Counted from the first letter of the stretch, positions 49,546 to 58,941 are shown. The stretch: 64,000 bases of DNA from an uncultured Bacillota bacterium (GCA_958426775.1 CATZZP010000009.1:1-64000), one strand, 5' to 3'. Numbers and translations: made by a program. Notes: generated by a model not told the origin, from the letters alone.

Positions 49546-51898
49546 CAATTTATTTAATGAAAAGGACTTTGTATTTTTAGACGGTGCTATGGGTACAGTG
49601 CTACAGGCAAGAGGTCTTAAGACAGGAGAAATACCCGAGCTTTTGAACCTTAGCTCACCCGAAACTCTTATTGAAATACACAAGGAATATATAGAAGCAG
49701 GCTCTGATATTATATATGCAAATACCTTCGGTGCAAACAGCTATAAGCTTGAGGGCTGTTTACACAGTGTTGAGGAAATTATAAGTGCAGGCATTAAAAA
49801 TGCAAAAAAGGCCTGTGAGGGTACAAACACCCTTGTTGCTCTTGATATAGGTCCTATAGGTCAGCTTTTGGAGCCTACAGGTATGCTTACCTTTGAACAG
49901 ACTTATGATATTTTTAAGGAACAGATTGTTGCAGGCAGTAAGGCAGGTGCTGACCTTATTGTTTTTGAAACAATGACAGATTTATATGAATTAAAGGCAG
50001 GTATCCTTGCCGCAAGGGAAAACTGTAATTTGCCCATAATCTGTACCATGACTTTTGAGGAAAATATGCGTACCTTTACAGGCTGTAGCGTATCTGCAAT
50101 GGCACTTACCCTTAATGAACTGGGGGTAAAGGCAATAGGTGTAAACTGCTCCCTTGGTCCAAAGGAGCTAAGACCCGTAATTGAAGAATTATCCCTATGG
50201 ACTAATCTGCCTATAGTAATTAAGCCAAACGCAGGCTTACCTGACCCTGCAACAGGGGAATATAATGTAAGTGCAGGGGAATTTGCAAAGCTTTTCAGGG
50301 AGCTTGTACCCCTTGGTATACGTGTTGTAGGCGGTTGTTGCGGTACAACCCCTGAATTTATCAGAGAGCTTCACCATGAGCTTGACAATGTGCAGGCTGT
50401 GAAAGAGCAAAAGACAATTCCTGCGGCAGTATGCTCACCAAGCAAAACCGTTATTATTAATCAGCCTAAAATAATAGGCGAAAGAATTAACCCTACAGGC
50501 AAAAAGCTGTTTAAGCAGGCATTAATCAATAACGACATTGACTATATTTTAGGACAGGCTATAGAGCAGACAGATGCAGGGGCTGATATACTTGATGTAA
50601 ACGTAGGTCTGCCTGATATTGACGAGTGCAAAATGATGGTACAAACCGTTAAAGCCTTACAGGGTGTAGTTGATGTGCCGTTACAGATTGACTCCACCGT
50701 ACCTGAGGTAGTTGAAAACGCACTGAGAATATATAACGGCAAGCCTATCTTAAACTCAGTAAACGGCGAAGAAAGTTCACTTAACACCATACTGCCTCTT
50801 GTAAAAAAATACGGTGCGGCAGTAGTTGGTCTTACCCTTGATGAAGAGGGTATACCGAAGACTGCACAAAGGCGTTTTGAAATAGCACAAAAAATCTTGG
50901 AAAGAGCAACTGCAATAGGTATACCGAAAGAAGATGTGTATATTGACTGCTTAACCCTTACAGCCTCAGCAGAACAGGATAATGTACTTGAAACTATCCA
51001 CGCTCTTAAGCGTGTTAAAGAGGAATTAGGTCTTAAGACGGTTTTAGGTGTTTCAAATATATCCTTTGGTCTGCCTAACAGAGGTGTGATTAACTCTACA
51101 TTTTTAACAATGGCATTACAGAGCGGACTTGATCTGCCTATTATAAATCCTAACTCCGCACCTATGACAGGTGCTGTAAGAGCCTTCAGGCTTTTAACAG
51201 GCACGGATAAAAATTCAACCGAATTTATAGCCGCATATAATGATGAAAAAAACGATACACCAAAACCAAGCCTTGAAAACGTCACCCTTGACTATGCCAT
51301 TGAGCATGGCTTAAAGGCAGAGGCAAGAAAAATCACCTCCGCTTTACTAGAAAATACACCGGCTATGTCAATTATAAACGATATTATTATCCCTGCACTT
51401 GACAAGGCAGGCTCTGAATTTGAAAGCGGCAAGAAGTTTTTGCCCCAGCTTATATTATCAGCAGGTGTTGCACAAGAGGCATTTGAGGTTCTTAAAGCTC
51501 ATATGGTTAAATCAGACTCAACCCCTGTAAACAAGGGCAAGGTAGTTCTGGCAACTGTTAAAGGAGATGTACACGATATAGGCAAAAACATAGTTAAGGT
51601 ACTTTTGGAAAATTACGGATATACAGTAATTGACTTAGGCAAGGACGTAGAGTACCAGACTGTAGTTGATGCAATTAAGGAGCATAAGGTTAAGCTTGTA
51701 GGCTTAAGTGCCCTTATGACAACTACCTTAGTATCAATGAAGGAAACTATTGAGCTTATACACAAGAACAATTTAGACTGCAAGATTGTAGTAGGCGGTG
51801 CTGTACTTACACCTGAATATGCAGAAAAAATCAAGGCGGATTTCTATGCAAAGGACGCTAAGGAAACCGTTGATATAGCAAAACAGATAGTAGGATAA
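49532..51898 (+). CDS. metH: Cobalamin-dependent methionine synthase lacking the activation domain
   Basis: A protein of about 788 residues transferring a methyl group from methyl-THF via cobalamin to homocysteine. In order: homocysteine-binding domain (about 1-295, zinc Cys in GVNCSLGP and GGCCGTTP), pterin-binding domain (IIGERINPTGKK onward, about 310-570), the cobalamin cap helices, and the B12-binding domain (DVHDIGKNIV with the axial His, about 675 onward). The usual C-terminal activation domain is supplied by the upstream gene. GTG at 49532 is preferred, with AGAGGTG just upstream and 14-nt overlap; the longer frame from 49478 lies inside the upstream gene. Confidence 0.95.
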   Translation: MSAIDNLFNEKDFVFLDGAMGTVLQARGLKTGEIPELLNLSSPETLIEIHKEYIEAGSDIIYANTFGANSYKLEGCLHSVEEIISAGIKNAKKACEGTNTLVALDIGPIGQLLEPTGMLTFEQTYDIFKEQIVAGSKAGADLIVFETMTDLYELKAGILAARENCNLPIICTMTFEENMRTFTGCSVSAMALTLNELGVKAIGVNCSLGPKELRPVIEELSLWTNLPIVIKPNAGLPDPATGEYNVSAGEFAKLFRELVPLGIRVVGGCCGTTPEFIRELHHELDNVQAVKEQKTIPAAVCSPSKTVIINQPKIIGERINPTGKKLFKQALINNDIDYILGQAIEQTDAGADILDVNVGLPDIDECKMMVQTVKALQGVVDVPLQIDSTVPEVVENALRIYNGKPILNSVNGEESSLNTILPLVKKYGAAVVGLTLDEEGIPKTAQRRFEIAQKILERATAIGIPKEDVYIDCLTLTASAEQDNVLETIHALKRVKEELGLKTVLGVSNISFGLPNRGVINSTFLTMALQSGLDLPIINPNSAPMTGAVRAFRLLTGTDKNSTEFIAAYNDEKNDTPKPSLENVTLDYAIEHGLKAEARKITSALLENTPAMSIINDIIIPALDKAGSEFESGKKFLPQLILSAGVAQEAFEVLKAHMVKSDSTPVNKGKVVLATVKGDVHDIGKNIVKVLLENYGYTVIDLGKDVEYQTVVDAIKEHKVKLVGLSALMTTTLVSMKETIELIHKNNLDCKIVVGGAVLTPEYAEKIKADFYAKDAKETVDIAKQIVG

Positions 51899-51901
51899 TA
51901 T

Positions 51902-51930
51902 AAAAAGCGACTTTCACAGTCGCTTTTTTA
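51902..51930. terminator. Terminator between metH and the radical SAM gene
   Basis: A perfect 11-bp stem (51902-51912 with 51918-51928) with A-rich left and T-rich right arms lies between the convergent ends of metH and the next gene; it overlaps the latter's last codon. Confidence 0.9.
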
Positions 51931-52800
51931 TATGTCAAATATACTTAATTGCTTCATTCTTTTATCCTCAAAGGTATGTAAATACTCAAATATAAGCTTA
52001 TTGTGGTGCAGAATACCCTTTTCCTCACAAAGGTCATGAAAAATTTTCATCAGCCTGTTATTTTGGGGGCTTGTTATTTCGTATTGGTTGCCGTAGGCTG
52101 AAATATATTTTTCCTTAAGCCCCGGAAAGTGCTTATCAAGCTTATCATAAAAATATTCTCTGTTGCCGTCTCTTAAGGTCATACCTATACCGTAGCAGAT
52201 AATGCCCTTAACCTTAGCCTCAATACAATAATCAAGTATTCCCTTTAAATTTTCCTCCGTATCGTTTATAAACGGGAGTATGGGACAGAGCCATATAACC
52301 GTCGGTATACCTGTATCACGCAGCTTTTTAAGCACCTCAACCCTTTCTCTTGTTGTACATACATTGGGCTCAAGCTTTTTACACAAAGCCTCATCATGGG
52401 TAGTAAGGGTCATTTGTACAACACACTTTGTTTTATCATTAATAGCCTTAAGCAGTTCCAAATCCCTTAATATTAAATTTGACTTTGTTATAAGTGTAAT
52501 ACCAAAGCTATATTTATAAACAAGCTCCAAAGCACTTCTTACCTTTTTTTGTTCCGCTTCAAGGGGAATGTATGGGTCTGTCATAGAACCCATAGACAGC
52601 ATACAGCCGTTTTTTCTTCGCCTCAGGTTATTCTCCAGCAATTCAAGTGCATTTTCCTTAACCTCAATATCCTCAAAGGCATGGTCAATATGATAGCATT
52701 TACTTCTTGAATCACAATATATACACCCGTGGGAGCAACCCCGATATAAGTTCATTCCGTTTTTGCCTGATAAAATACCCTTTACATTTACAAAGTGCAT
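51928..52800 (-). CDS. Radical SAM protein of the SPL/Rv2578c type
   Basis: A 290-residue radical SAM protein. It has a GMNLYRGCSHGCIYCDS start with a CX3CX2C cluster motif, SMGSMTDPYIPLE, ITLITKSNLILRDLELL and VQMTLTTHDEALC. This pattern belongs to the family related to spore photoproduct lyase and annotated as SPL family radical SAM protein. The substrate is unknown, and it is not SplB itself. A GAGGT box precedes the ATG. It follows a lipoprotein gene by 14 nt. Confidence 0.85.
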   Translation of the reverse strand: MHFVNVKGILSGKNGMNLYRGCSHGCIYCDSRSKCYHIDHAFEDIEVKENALELLENNLRRRKNGCMLSMGSMTDPYIPLEAEQKKVRSALELVYKYSFGITLITKSNLILRDLELLKAINDKTKCVVQMTLTTHDEALCKKLEPNVCTTRERVEVLKKLRDTGIPTVIWLCPILPFINDTEENLKGILDYCIEAKVKGIICYGIGMTLRDGNREYFYDKLDKHFPGLKEKYISAYGNQYEITSPQNNRLMKIFHDLCEEKGILHHNKLIFEYLHTFEDKRMKQLSIFDI

Positions 52801-52814
52801 AGCCTTACCTCATA

Positions 52815-53444
52815 TTATTCTGCACTTGTAGTAGTTTCAACATCTGCAAAGCTTGAATTTACAGCTAAATCAGTCTGGAAATAATAGGTCATATAACCGC
52901 CTGTTACATCATCGTAAATCATTACATTGCTTTCTAAAACCCATTCACCGTCCTGCTTAATAAAGTTAAATACCGTATCTGCCTCTCTTCTTATTGCTTC
53001 AGGGTCATTTACATTTTTATCAATTATGGCTTCAAGGCTTATATTATCAATATTTTCAGGGTTTTCCTCACACTCTTCAAAGTATTCATTAAGCACGTTG
53101 CTCATGGCATTGTTCATATCAACATTGGATATTTTTGCATTTACGGTAGCATTTTTACCGTCAATTTCACATTCTCCTATTTCATATCGGAGATTATCTG
53201 CCATAGACCTGAAAACCATCTCACTGCCCTCTGTGTCAGGCACATAAATTTGATTGAAATACTTGGTTTTGTCATTAGTCAGCTCATACATTGCCTCAAA
53301 ATTCATATCCTTGAAGTTTTGGCAAAAGGCGGCGGCATCTGCCTGCATCTGTGCCTTTTCCTCTTCATGACAGCCTGTGATTATGCTCATAGTACAGATA
53401 ACTGCACCTATTAACATTGGTTTTATTATTTGGGTAAGCTTCAT
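52815..53444 (-). CDS. Putative lipoprotein, function unknown
   Basis: A 209-residue exported protein. The signal sequence ends in a lipobox, IITGC, with lipidated Cys near residue 25. The mature part is acidic and has a DUF4878/NTF2-like flavour: FCQNFKDMNFEAMYELTND, then KNATVNAKISNVDM and a FIKQDGEWVLESN closing strand. I would not name a family with certainty. The C-terminus ends in a short Thr-rich tail (VETTTSAE). ACGGAGG precedes the ATG. It is probably cotranscribed with the radical SAM gene. Confidence 0.8.
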   Translation of the reverse strand: MKLTQIIKPMLIGAVICTMSIITGCHEEEKAQMQADAAAFCQNFKDMNFEAMYELTNDKTKYFNQIYVPDTEGSEMVFRSMADNLRYEIGECEIDGKNATVNAKISNVDMNNAMSNVLNEYFEECEENPENIDNISLEAIIDKNVNDPEAIRREADTVFNFIKQDGEWVLESNVMIYDDVTGGYMTYYFQTDLAVNSSFADVETTTSAE

Positions 53445-53611
53445 AATTATCCTCCGTGTAATTAATTTTATTAACGCTATATTTAATTATTTATACATAT
53501 GCAAACAGCACAAATTAATTATACCACAAAACACTCAAATTAAAAAGCACCTTTTTTATTTTACAGCGTAATATACATCAGGGGGAGATAACAAAACAAG
53601 GAGGTTTTACT

Positions 53612-54535
53612 ATGGGAGTATTTGAACTTCAGAGCTGTCAGAACAATGATGTTGCTACAGCCAATACAACAAACGGTACCTTTAACGGCAGAACAAAGGA
53701 CGAATGTATTATTGCATTAAAGGTATATGACTCATGCCGTCAGCAGGATTGCCTTGACAGCGGTATTATAGGCCCCGCAAGAGCCGCACACTGCACAAGC
53801 TATTGTAATATCCACGTTGATGAGGGCGAAATTATTACACCTCCATCAAATGCGGCAGGAGTTACTATTGACGACTTAAAGCTTAAGAATGTAGTTATTG
53901 TCAGCAAGACACCTAATCCATTCAGAAACGGTTATTGGGACATTGACCTTAAATATGTTTTTAAGTACAAGATAATTTTCAGAGATGTATCTGCAAATGA
54001 GCTTTGTACTGTTGAGGCAAGAAGCGTATTCAATAAAAAGGTTACACTTTTTGGTTCACTTACTACAAACAGCCTTATTTCAACAGACCTTTTCAATACC
54101 TGCGGCGGCAGTGCCGACCTTTGTGCAGATCCATTTGTGCTTGTTGAATCTAAAGCTGTTGCACTTGCTGCTGAATTAAGATATAACAACTGCTGCTGCG
54201 GTGAAAGCGAAAATGCCGCACAGGAGGTTATTGTAACTATCGGACTTTTCACAATTATCAAGCTCTTCAGACTTGTTAATTTGGTTGTTCCTTCAAAGGG
54301 CTTCTGTATCCCTGAGGAATGTGAGGATATTTCATCACTCAGCCCATGTGAGTTCTTCGATAGCTTAGACTTTCCTTTAGATATTTTTGCACCACCTCAG
54401 AAGGCAGAGTTTGAGGCAGGCATCAGTGCTAATATACCTGCAACAACATCTAACGGCAACGGTTGCGGTTGTACGGGAAATGCAAATAACGGTTGCGGCT
54501 GTGGCTGCGGTTGCGGCTGTGGCTGTAGCAGATAA
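53612..54535 (+). CDS. Cysteine-rich protein with Gly-Cys tail, possible spore coat/exosporium component
   Basis: A 307-residue protein with 23 Cys by my count and no signal peptide. Cys clusters occur near the N-terminus (ALKVYDSCRQQDC, AHCTSYC), mid-protein (YNNCCCGES) and at the C-terminus, which ends in six alternating Gly-Cys pairs before SR. The middle is a beta-rich domain (NGYWDIDLKYVFKYKIIF). Cytoplasmic cysteine-rich proteins of spore-formers are typically spore coat or exosporium proteins assembled in the mother cell, and that is my inference. AGGAGG precedes the ATG, and a strong terminator follows. It stands alone between two minus-strand units. Confidence 0.75.
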   Translation: MGVFELQSCQNNDVATANTTNGTFNGRTKDECIIALKVYDSCRQQDCLDSGIIGPARAAHCTSYCNIHVDEGEIITPPSNAAGVTIDDLKLKNVVIVSKTPNPFRNGYWDIDLKYVFKYKIIFRDVSANELCTVEARSVFNKKVTLFGSLTTNSLISTDLFNTCGGSADLCADPFVLVESKAVALAAELRYNNCCCGESENAAQEVIVTIGLFTIIKLFRLVNLVVPSKGFCIPEECEDISSLSPCEFFDSLDFPLDIFAPPQKAEFEAGISANIPATTSNGNGCGCTGNANNGCGCGCGCGCGCSR

Positions 54536-54542
54536 GCTAATA

Positions 54543-54572
54543 AAAAGGGGTTGCCTGCGGGCAACCCTTTTA
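54543..54572 (+). terminator. Terminator of the Cys-rich protein gene
   Basis: GGGTTGCC (54548-54555) pairs perfectly with GGCAACCC (54560-54567), flanked by A-rich and T-rich arms, 7 nt after the stop. Confidence 0.92.
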
Positions 54573-54605
54573 AAGCATTTCAAACAAAGAAAAACAGCGT
54601 ATTAT

Positions 54606-54635
54606 AAAAGGCGGTATTTTAACACACCGCCTTTT
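54606..54635 (-). terminator. Terminator of the hydrogenase operon
   Basis: A perfect 10-bp stem (54606-54615 with 54626-54635) lies just after the end of the last hydrogenase-cluster gene on the minus strand, with TTTT at its 3' side. Confidence 0.85.
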
Positions 54636-54639
54636 TAGC

Positions 54640-54897
54640 TTACAGCATTTTTAAAACAATATTATCAAAAAATTCCTCTGCTTCCTCAGGAGATACACCA
54701 TAGTAAACAGGCTCACTTTCACCCTTACTTATAAGGATAGACACATTTTCGCCGCAATGACCTGTGCAAAAGCTGCCTGCAATTTCCACCTTGTCTGCCA
54801 GCTTATGCTTTTCCACAGCCTGCTGAAAGGCATTAATTACATTATATGCACCCTTTAAGTGACAGGCACTGCCTATGCAAACAGAAATTTTTACCAT
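54640..54897 (-). CDS. Thioredoxin-like [2Fe-2S] ferredoxin
   Basis: An 85-residue protein with the NuoE-like [2Fe-2S] motif CIGSACHLKG (CX4C) and CTGHCG (CX3C). It matches the small ferredoxin-like protein often encoded beside bifurcating hydrogenases. It may be an extra electron-transfer subunit or an accessory factor. ATG at 54897 follows AAGGAG at 8 nt, and it lies 5 nt after hydA, as the last gene of the cluster. Confidence 0.9.
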   Translation of the reverse strand: MVKISVCIGSACHLKGAYNVINAFQQAVEKHKLADKVEIAGSFCTGHCGENVSILISKGESEPVYYGVSPEEAEEFFDNIVLKML

Positions 54898-54902
54898 AGT
54901 TA

Positions 54903-56585
54903 TCACTCCTTTTTAAGATAATCAACGTGTAACAGCTCATGAACCTTACCTCTTAAGATACCGTTATACAACTGCATCATAAGCGGATTTTCCTCACTGC
55001 GTTTATTGGTACAGGCTCTGTCTGAGTCATAAAGAGCATCGCTTCTTCTTACTCTTTCCTCATAGTCGCCCTTAGGCTGACCGCCGCCGTTTATACAACC
55101 ACCGGGACAAGCCATAACCTCTACAAGGTCAAAATGCTCTCCTGCCTTAATACGCTTAATAAGCTCATCAGCATTACCAAGACCGCTTACAACAGCAATC
55201 CTTACGTCCTTATCGCCGTATTTTACGGTAAGCTCCTTAACGCCCTGTAAGCCTCTTACACCCGTGTAGGCAAGGCTTCTTAAGGCTGAAAGGGATTTAT
55301 CCGATGAGATACGTCTTATAACAGCCTCAGTAACACCGCCTGTTACACCGAATATAACACCTGCACCCGAGATTGAGCTGAAAGGCATATCAACAGCCTC
55401 GTTTTCAATTTCATCAAAAACGATACCTGCCTCCTTAATCATCTGTATAAGCTCCTGAGTAGTAATTACGTAATTAATTACAGGCTCACCGTCTACTGTA
55501 AACTCAGGTCTTGCCGCCTCAAATTTTTTAGCGGTACAAGGCATAACTGCTACATTTATTACCTTACGTCTGCCCGGCTTTTCATGCTCCTTAATAACAG
55601 CACCGAACATCTGCATAGGTGACTTACAGGTAGATACGTTAGGTAAAAGCTCAGGATAATTCTTTTCACAATAGTTTACCCATGCAGGACAGCAAGAGGT
55701 AAAGAGAGGCAGGTTTTCGCCTTTTTTAACTCTCTCAATAAACTCGTTTGCCTCTTCAAGCACAGTTAAGTCTGCACCTGTTACTGTGTCGTAAACCTCA
55801 TCAAAGCCAAGTCGTCTTAAGGAAGCAACTATTTTACCCATAACGTCCTTTTCAGACATACCGAATTCCTTTGCTACCGCAACTCTTACGGCAGGAGCAA
55901 TCTGGGCAATAACCTTAACGTCCTTTTCGCTAAGCTCACTCCAAAGACGCTGACTGTCATTTTTAATTACAATAGCACCTGTAGGACATACAGCGGCACA
56001 CTGACCGCAGCCTACACATGGGCTGTTTGCAATAGGCTCGTCAAAGGCTGTTGCAACCCTCATTTTAGAGCCTCTGTTAGCAAATTCAATAGCACCTACG
56101 TGCTGTACCTCGTTACATACTCTTACACAGTCACCGCAAAGAATACACTTGTTTCTGTCCCTTGTAATGCAAAGCGAGGAGTCATCTACATCAGGCTCAG
56201 CCGCAGTATTTTCAAACCTTACCCTGCGTATACCGTAGCGTGAGGCAAGTTCCTGTAATTTACACTTGCCGTCCTTTTCACAGGTGGTACAATCTCTGCA
56301 GTGGTCAGAGAGTAAAAGCTCCAAAATCATTTTTCTGTACTTTCTTAATTTCGGAGTATTTGTATAAATTTCCGCACCTGCCTTAGGAGGAGTTGAGCAA
56401 GCTGCCTCCATACCGCCCCACTTATTTTCAACCATACACATACGACAGGCACCGTAAATAGAAAGTTCTGAATGATAGCAGAAGGTAGGTAAATCTATAC
56501 CTGCCTTACGTATAAGCTCAAGTATATTTTTTTCATTTTCTATAGGTACGGGGATATTGTCAATCATCATAAAATTATCCGCCAT
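54903..56585 (-). CDS. hydA: [FeFe] hydrogenase catalytic subunit (NADH/ferredoxin-linked)
   Basis: A 560-residue hydrogenase making or oxidising H2. N-terminal clusters in order: [2Fe-2S] (FCYHSELSIYGACRMC), the His-ligated [4Fe-4S] (HCRDCTTCEKDGKC), and two [4Fe-4S] motifs (CILCGDCVRVC, CVGCGQCAAVCP). The H-cluster domain has all three signatures: TSCCPAW (L1), MPCTAKK (L2) and ACPGGCINGGGQP (L3). With the NuoE- and NuoF-like subunits just upstream it forms a trimeric enzyme that couples NADH and reduced ferredoxin to H2. AAGGAGG precedes the ATG; a 3-nt gap follows hydB. Confidence 0.97.
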   Translation of the reverse strand: MADNFMMIDNIPVPIENEKNILELIRKAGIDLPTFCYHSELSIYGACRMCMVENKWGGMEAACSTPPKAGAEIYTNTPKLRKYRKMILELLLSDHCRDCTTCEKDGKCKLQELASRYGIRRVRFENTAAEPDVDDSSLCITRDRNKCILCGDCVRVCNEVQHVGAIEFANRGSKMRVATAFDEPIANSPCVGCGQCAAVCPTGAIVIKNDSQRLWSELSEKDVKVIAQIAPAVRVAVAKEFGMSEKDVMGKIVASLRRLGFDEVYDTVTGADLTVLEEANEFIERVKKGENLPLFTSCCPAWVNYCEKNYPELLPNVSTCKSPMQMFGAVIKEHEKPGRRKVINVAVMPCTAKKFEAARPEFTVDGEPVINYVITTQELIQMIKEAGIVFDEIENEAVDMPFSSISGAGVIFGVTGGVTEAVIRRISSDKSLSALRSLAYTGVRGLQGVKELTVKYGDKDVRIAVVSGLGNADELIKRIKAGEHFDLVEVMACPGGCINGGGQPKGDYEERVRRSDALYDSDRACTNKRSEENPLMMQLYNGILRGKVHELLHVDYLKKE

Positions 56586-56588
56586 GGC

Positions 56589-58463
56589 TTACACCTCCTT
56601 AACTGCCTTGAAGCTACAAGCACTTGCACAAGCACCGCACTTAATACACTTAGAGGCATCTATAACAAACGGACTCTTGATTTCACCTGTAATTGCACCT
56701 ACAGGACAGGTTCTTGCACACTTTGAACAGCCCTTGCAAAGCTCAGGGTCAATTACATATGTAACAAGCTTTTTACATTGACCTGCAGGACATTTCTTTT
56801 GATAAATATGAGCCTCATATTCATCACGGAAATTTTTGATTGTGCTTACAACAGGCATAGCCGCTGTTTTTCCTAAACCGCAAAGGGCTGTGTTTGAAAT
56901 GGTGTCTGCAAGTTCTAACAGCAGTTCAATATCACCGTCACGACCGTTACCTGCAACAATACGCTCTAAAATTTCAAGCATACGCTTTGTTCCCTCACGG
57001 CAAGGTACACACTTGCCGCAGCTTTCATTCTGGGTAAAGTTCATAAAGAAACGGGCAACTTCAACCATACAGGTGTTTTCGTCCATAACAACAAGACCGC
57101 CTGAGCCTATCATTGCTCCCACTTTTTTAAGGGAGTCAAAGTCAAGAGGCATATCAAGGTTAGGCGTAATAAGACAGCCGCCTGAAGGACCGCCGATCTG
57201 TACTGCCTTAAAGCGTTTACCGTCACGCATACCGCCGCCTATGTCAAATATAACATCTCTTAAAAGCGTACCCATGGGCACCTCAATAAGACCTGTGTTT
57301 TCAATATTACCTGTAAGGGCAAATGCCTTTGTACCGGGACTGCCCTCGGGACCTATACCCAAATACCAATCAGCACCATTATTAATAATCTTAGGTACGT
57401 TTGCATAGGTTTCAACATTGTTAAGTACGGTGGGCTTTTCAAAAAGTCCTTGCTCAACGGTACGCGGAGGCTTAACCCTCGGCATACCTCTCTTGCCCTC
57501 AATAGATGCAGTTAAGGCACTGCCCTCACCGCATACAAAGGCACCTGCACCTCTGTTAATATGGAATTTGATTGAAAAATCAGTACCTAAAATATTATCA
57601 CCTATAAGACCAAGCTCCTCCGCCTGACTTATGGCATTCTGTAATCTTGATACAGCCATAGGATATTCAGCACGCACATATATATACGCTTCCCTTGCAC
57701 CTACTGCGTAAGCCGCAATCATCATACCCTCAAGCATACGGTGGGGGTCACCCTCCATAATACTTCTGTCCATAAATGCACCGGGGTCACCCTCGTCGCC
57801 GTTACAGACAACATAACGGACAGGCTCCTGCTGTCTTGCTACCTGACGCCACTTTCTGCCTGTAGGGAAGCCGCCGCCGCCTCTGCCTCGAAGAGCGGAT
57901 TTTTCAATCTCGTCAATTACCTCATCACCCGTCATATCAAAAAGAGCTTTTTCAAGTGCCGTATAACCGCCTATGGCAAGGTATTCCTTAATAGAGGTTG
58001 CATCTATATGTCCGCAATGCTCCAAAACAACTCTTGTCTGCTTTTTATAGAAAGGAATTTCCTCCTGTGTTGTAAACTTTATGCCGTTTTTGTTGTAGCT
58101 TAAACGGTCTACCGTTTCATCGTTAAGAATTGTTTTTTCAACTATTTCCTCACAGTCCTCAGGCTTAACCTTGGTATATAAAATACCCTGCGGTTCAATA
58201 CGCACCAGGGGACCCATTTCACAAAAGCCGTGACAACCGCTACGTTTAACGCCTACGGAGTCATCATGCTTATCCTCTGTAAGCTCAACTGTACAGTTTA
58301 TGCCCTTATCCTGCATTATTTTAATAAAATTATCGTAAATATCAAGTGAGCCGCCTGCTACACAGCCTGTACCACCACATACAAGGATTTTCTTTTTTTC
58401 GCTTTTAAAGGAACAGGCATATGCCTGCCTTAAGCTTTCAAGCTCCTGTCTTGATTTAAGCAT
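56589..58463 (-). CDS. hydB: NuoF-like flavoprotein subunit of bifurcating hydrogenase
   Basis: A 624-residue subunit. It begins with a thioredoxin-like [2Fe-2S] domain (CGGTGCVAGG, GCHGFCEMG), then the NuoF core with FMN and NADH binding (GRGGGGFPTGRKW and CNGDEGDPGAFMDR). A [4Fe-4S] motif follows (SCGKCVPCREGTKRML), then a C-terminal 2[4Fe-4S] ferredoxin domain (CKGCSKCARTCP, CIKCGACASAC). This domain set is that of HydB in electron-bifurcating hydrogenases, the likely site where NAD and ferredoxin electrons split at flavin. It is 1 nt from hydC and 3 nt from hydA. Confidence 0.95.
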   Translation of the reverse strand: MLKSRQELESLRQAYACSFKSEKKKILVCGGTGCVAGGSLDIYDNFIKIMQDKGINCTVELTEDKHDDSVGVKRSGCHGFCEMGPLVRIEPQGILYTKVKPEDCEEIVEKTILNDETVDRLSYNKNGIKFTTQEEIPFYKKQTRVVLEHCGHIDATSIKEYLAIGGYTALEKALFDMTGDEVIDEIEKSALRGRGGGGFPTGRKWRQVARQQEPVRYVVCNGDEGDPGAFMDRSIMEGDPHRMLEGMMIAAYAVGAREAYIYVRAEYPMAVSRLQNAISQAEELGLIGDNILGTDFSIKFHINRGAGAFVCGEGSALTASIEGKRGMPRVKPPRTVEQGLFEKPTVLNNVETYANVPKIINNGADWYLGIGPEGSPGTKAFALTGNIENTGLIEVPMGTLLRDVIFDIGGGMRDGKRFKAVQIGGPSGGCLITPNLDMPLDFDSLKKVGAMIGSGGLVVMDENTCMVEVARFFMNFTQNESCGKCVPCREGTKRMLEILERIVAGNGRDGDIELLLELADTISNTALCGLGKTAAMPVVSTIKNFRDEYEAHIYQKKCPAGQCKKLVTYVIDPELCKGCSKCARTCPVGAITGEIKSPFVIDASKCIKCGACASACSFKAVKEV

Positions 58464-58464
58464 A

Positions 58465-58941
58465 TTATCCCTCCTCCTTTAAGCTTGCAATAAGCTCACT
58501 TGCCTTATCAGGTGACATACCCGGATGTACATGGTCGTTTACTGTCATTACAGGTGCAAGACCGCAGGCACCTAAACAGGACACTGTTTCTACGGTAAAC
58601 ATAAGGTCGTCTGTAGTAACCTTTGTTTCGCTAAGTCCTAACTCCTGCCTTATTCTTTCTAAAATAGGTATTGAATGTCTTACATGACAGGCTGTACCGT
58701 CACACACCTTAATTATGTATTTACCCTTTGGTTCAAGAGAAAAGTTTTCATAAAAAGTAGCTACACTGTAAATCCCTGCCTCACTCATATCAAGTGCCTT
58801 TGCAAGATACGGAAAAATCTCTCTGGGCAGATAATGATAATGCTCCTGTACACTTTGGAGTATAGCTATAATTGCACTGCGTTCATGCTCATGCTCTGCA
58901 AGTATATTATCCAGAACAGAGTAGTCAAAATCCTTGGACAT
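58465..58941 (-). CDS. hydC: NuoE-like subunit of bifurcating hydrogenase
   Basis: A 158-residue thioredoxin-like [2Fe-2S] subunit. It begins with a helical N-terminus (AIIAILQSVQEHYHYLPREIF), then GIYSVATFYENF, and binds the cluster with CDGTACHVRHS (CX4C) and CLGACGLAP (CX3C). The order hydC-hydB-hydA-ferredoxin on one strand is standard. ATG at 58941 follows GGGGGA; the longer frame to 58983 has no ribosome binding site. Confidence 0.95.
   Translation of the reverse strand: MSKDFDYSVLDNILAEHEHERSAIIAILQSVQEHYHYLPREIFPYLAKALDMSEAGIYSVATFYENFSLEPKGKYIIKVCDGTACHVRHSIPILERIRQELGLSETKVTTDDLMFTVETVSCLGACGLAPVMTVNDHVHPGMSPDKASELIASLKEEG

Noticed and set aside
50542..51285. 247-codon minus-strand frame inside metH
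   Set aside because: It is antisense to the conserved pterin-binding domain of MetH, with no start signals.
56836..57408. 190-codon plus-strand frame opposite hydB
   Set aside because: It is a shadow of the NuoF-like coding sequence, with no independent support.
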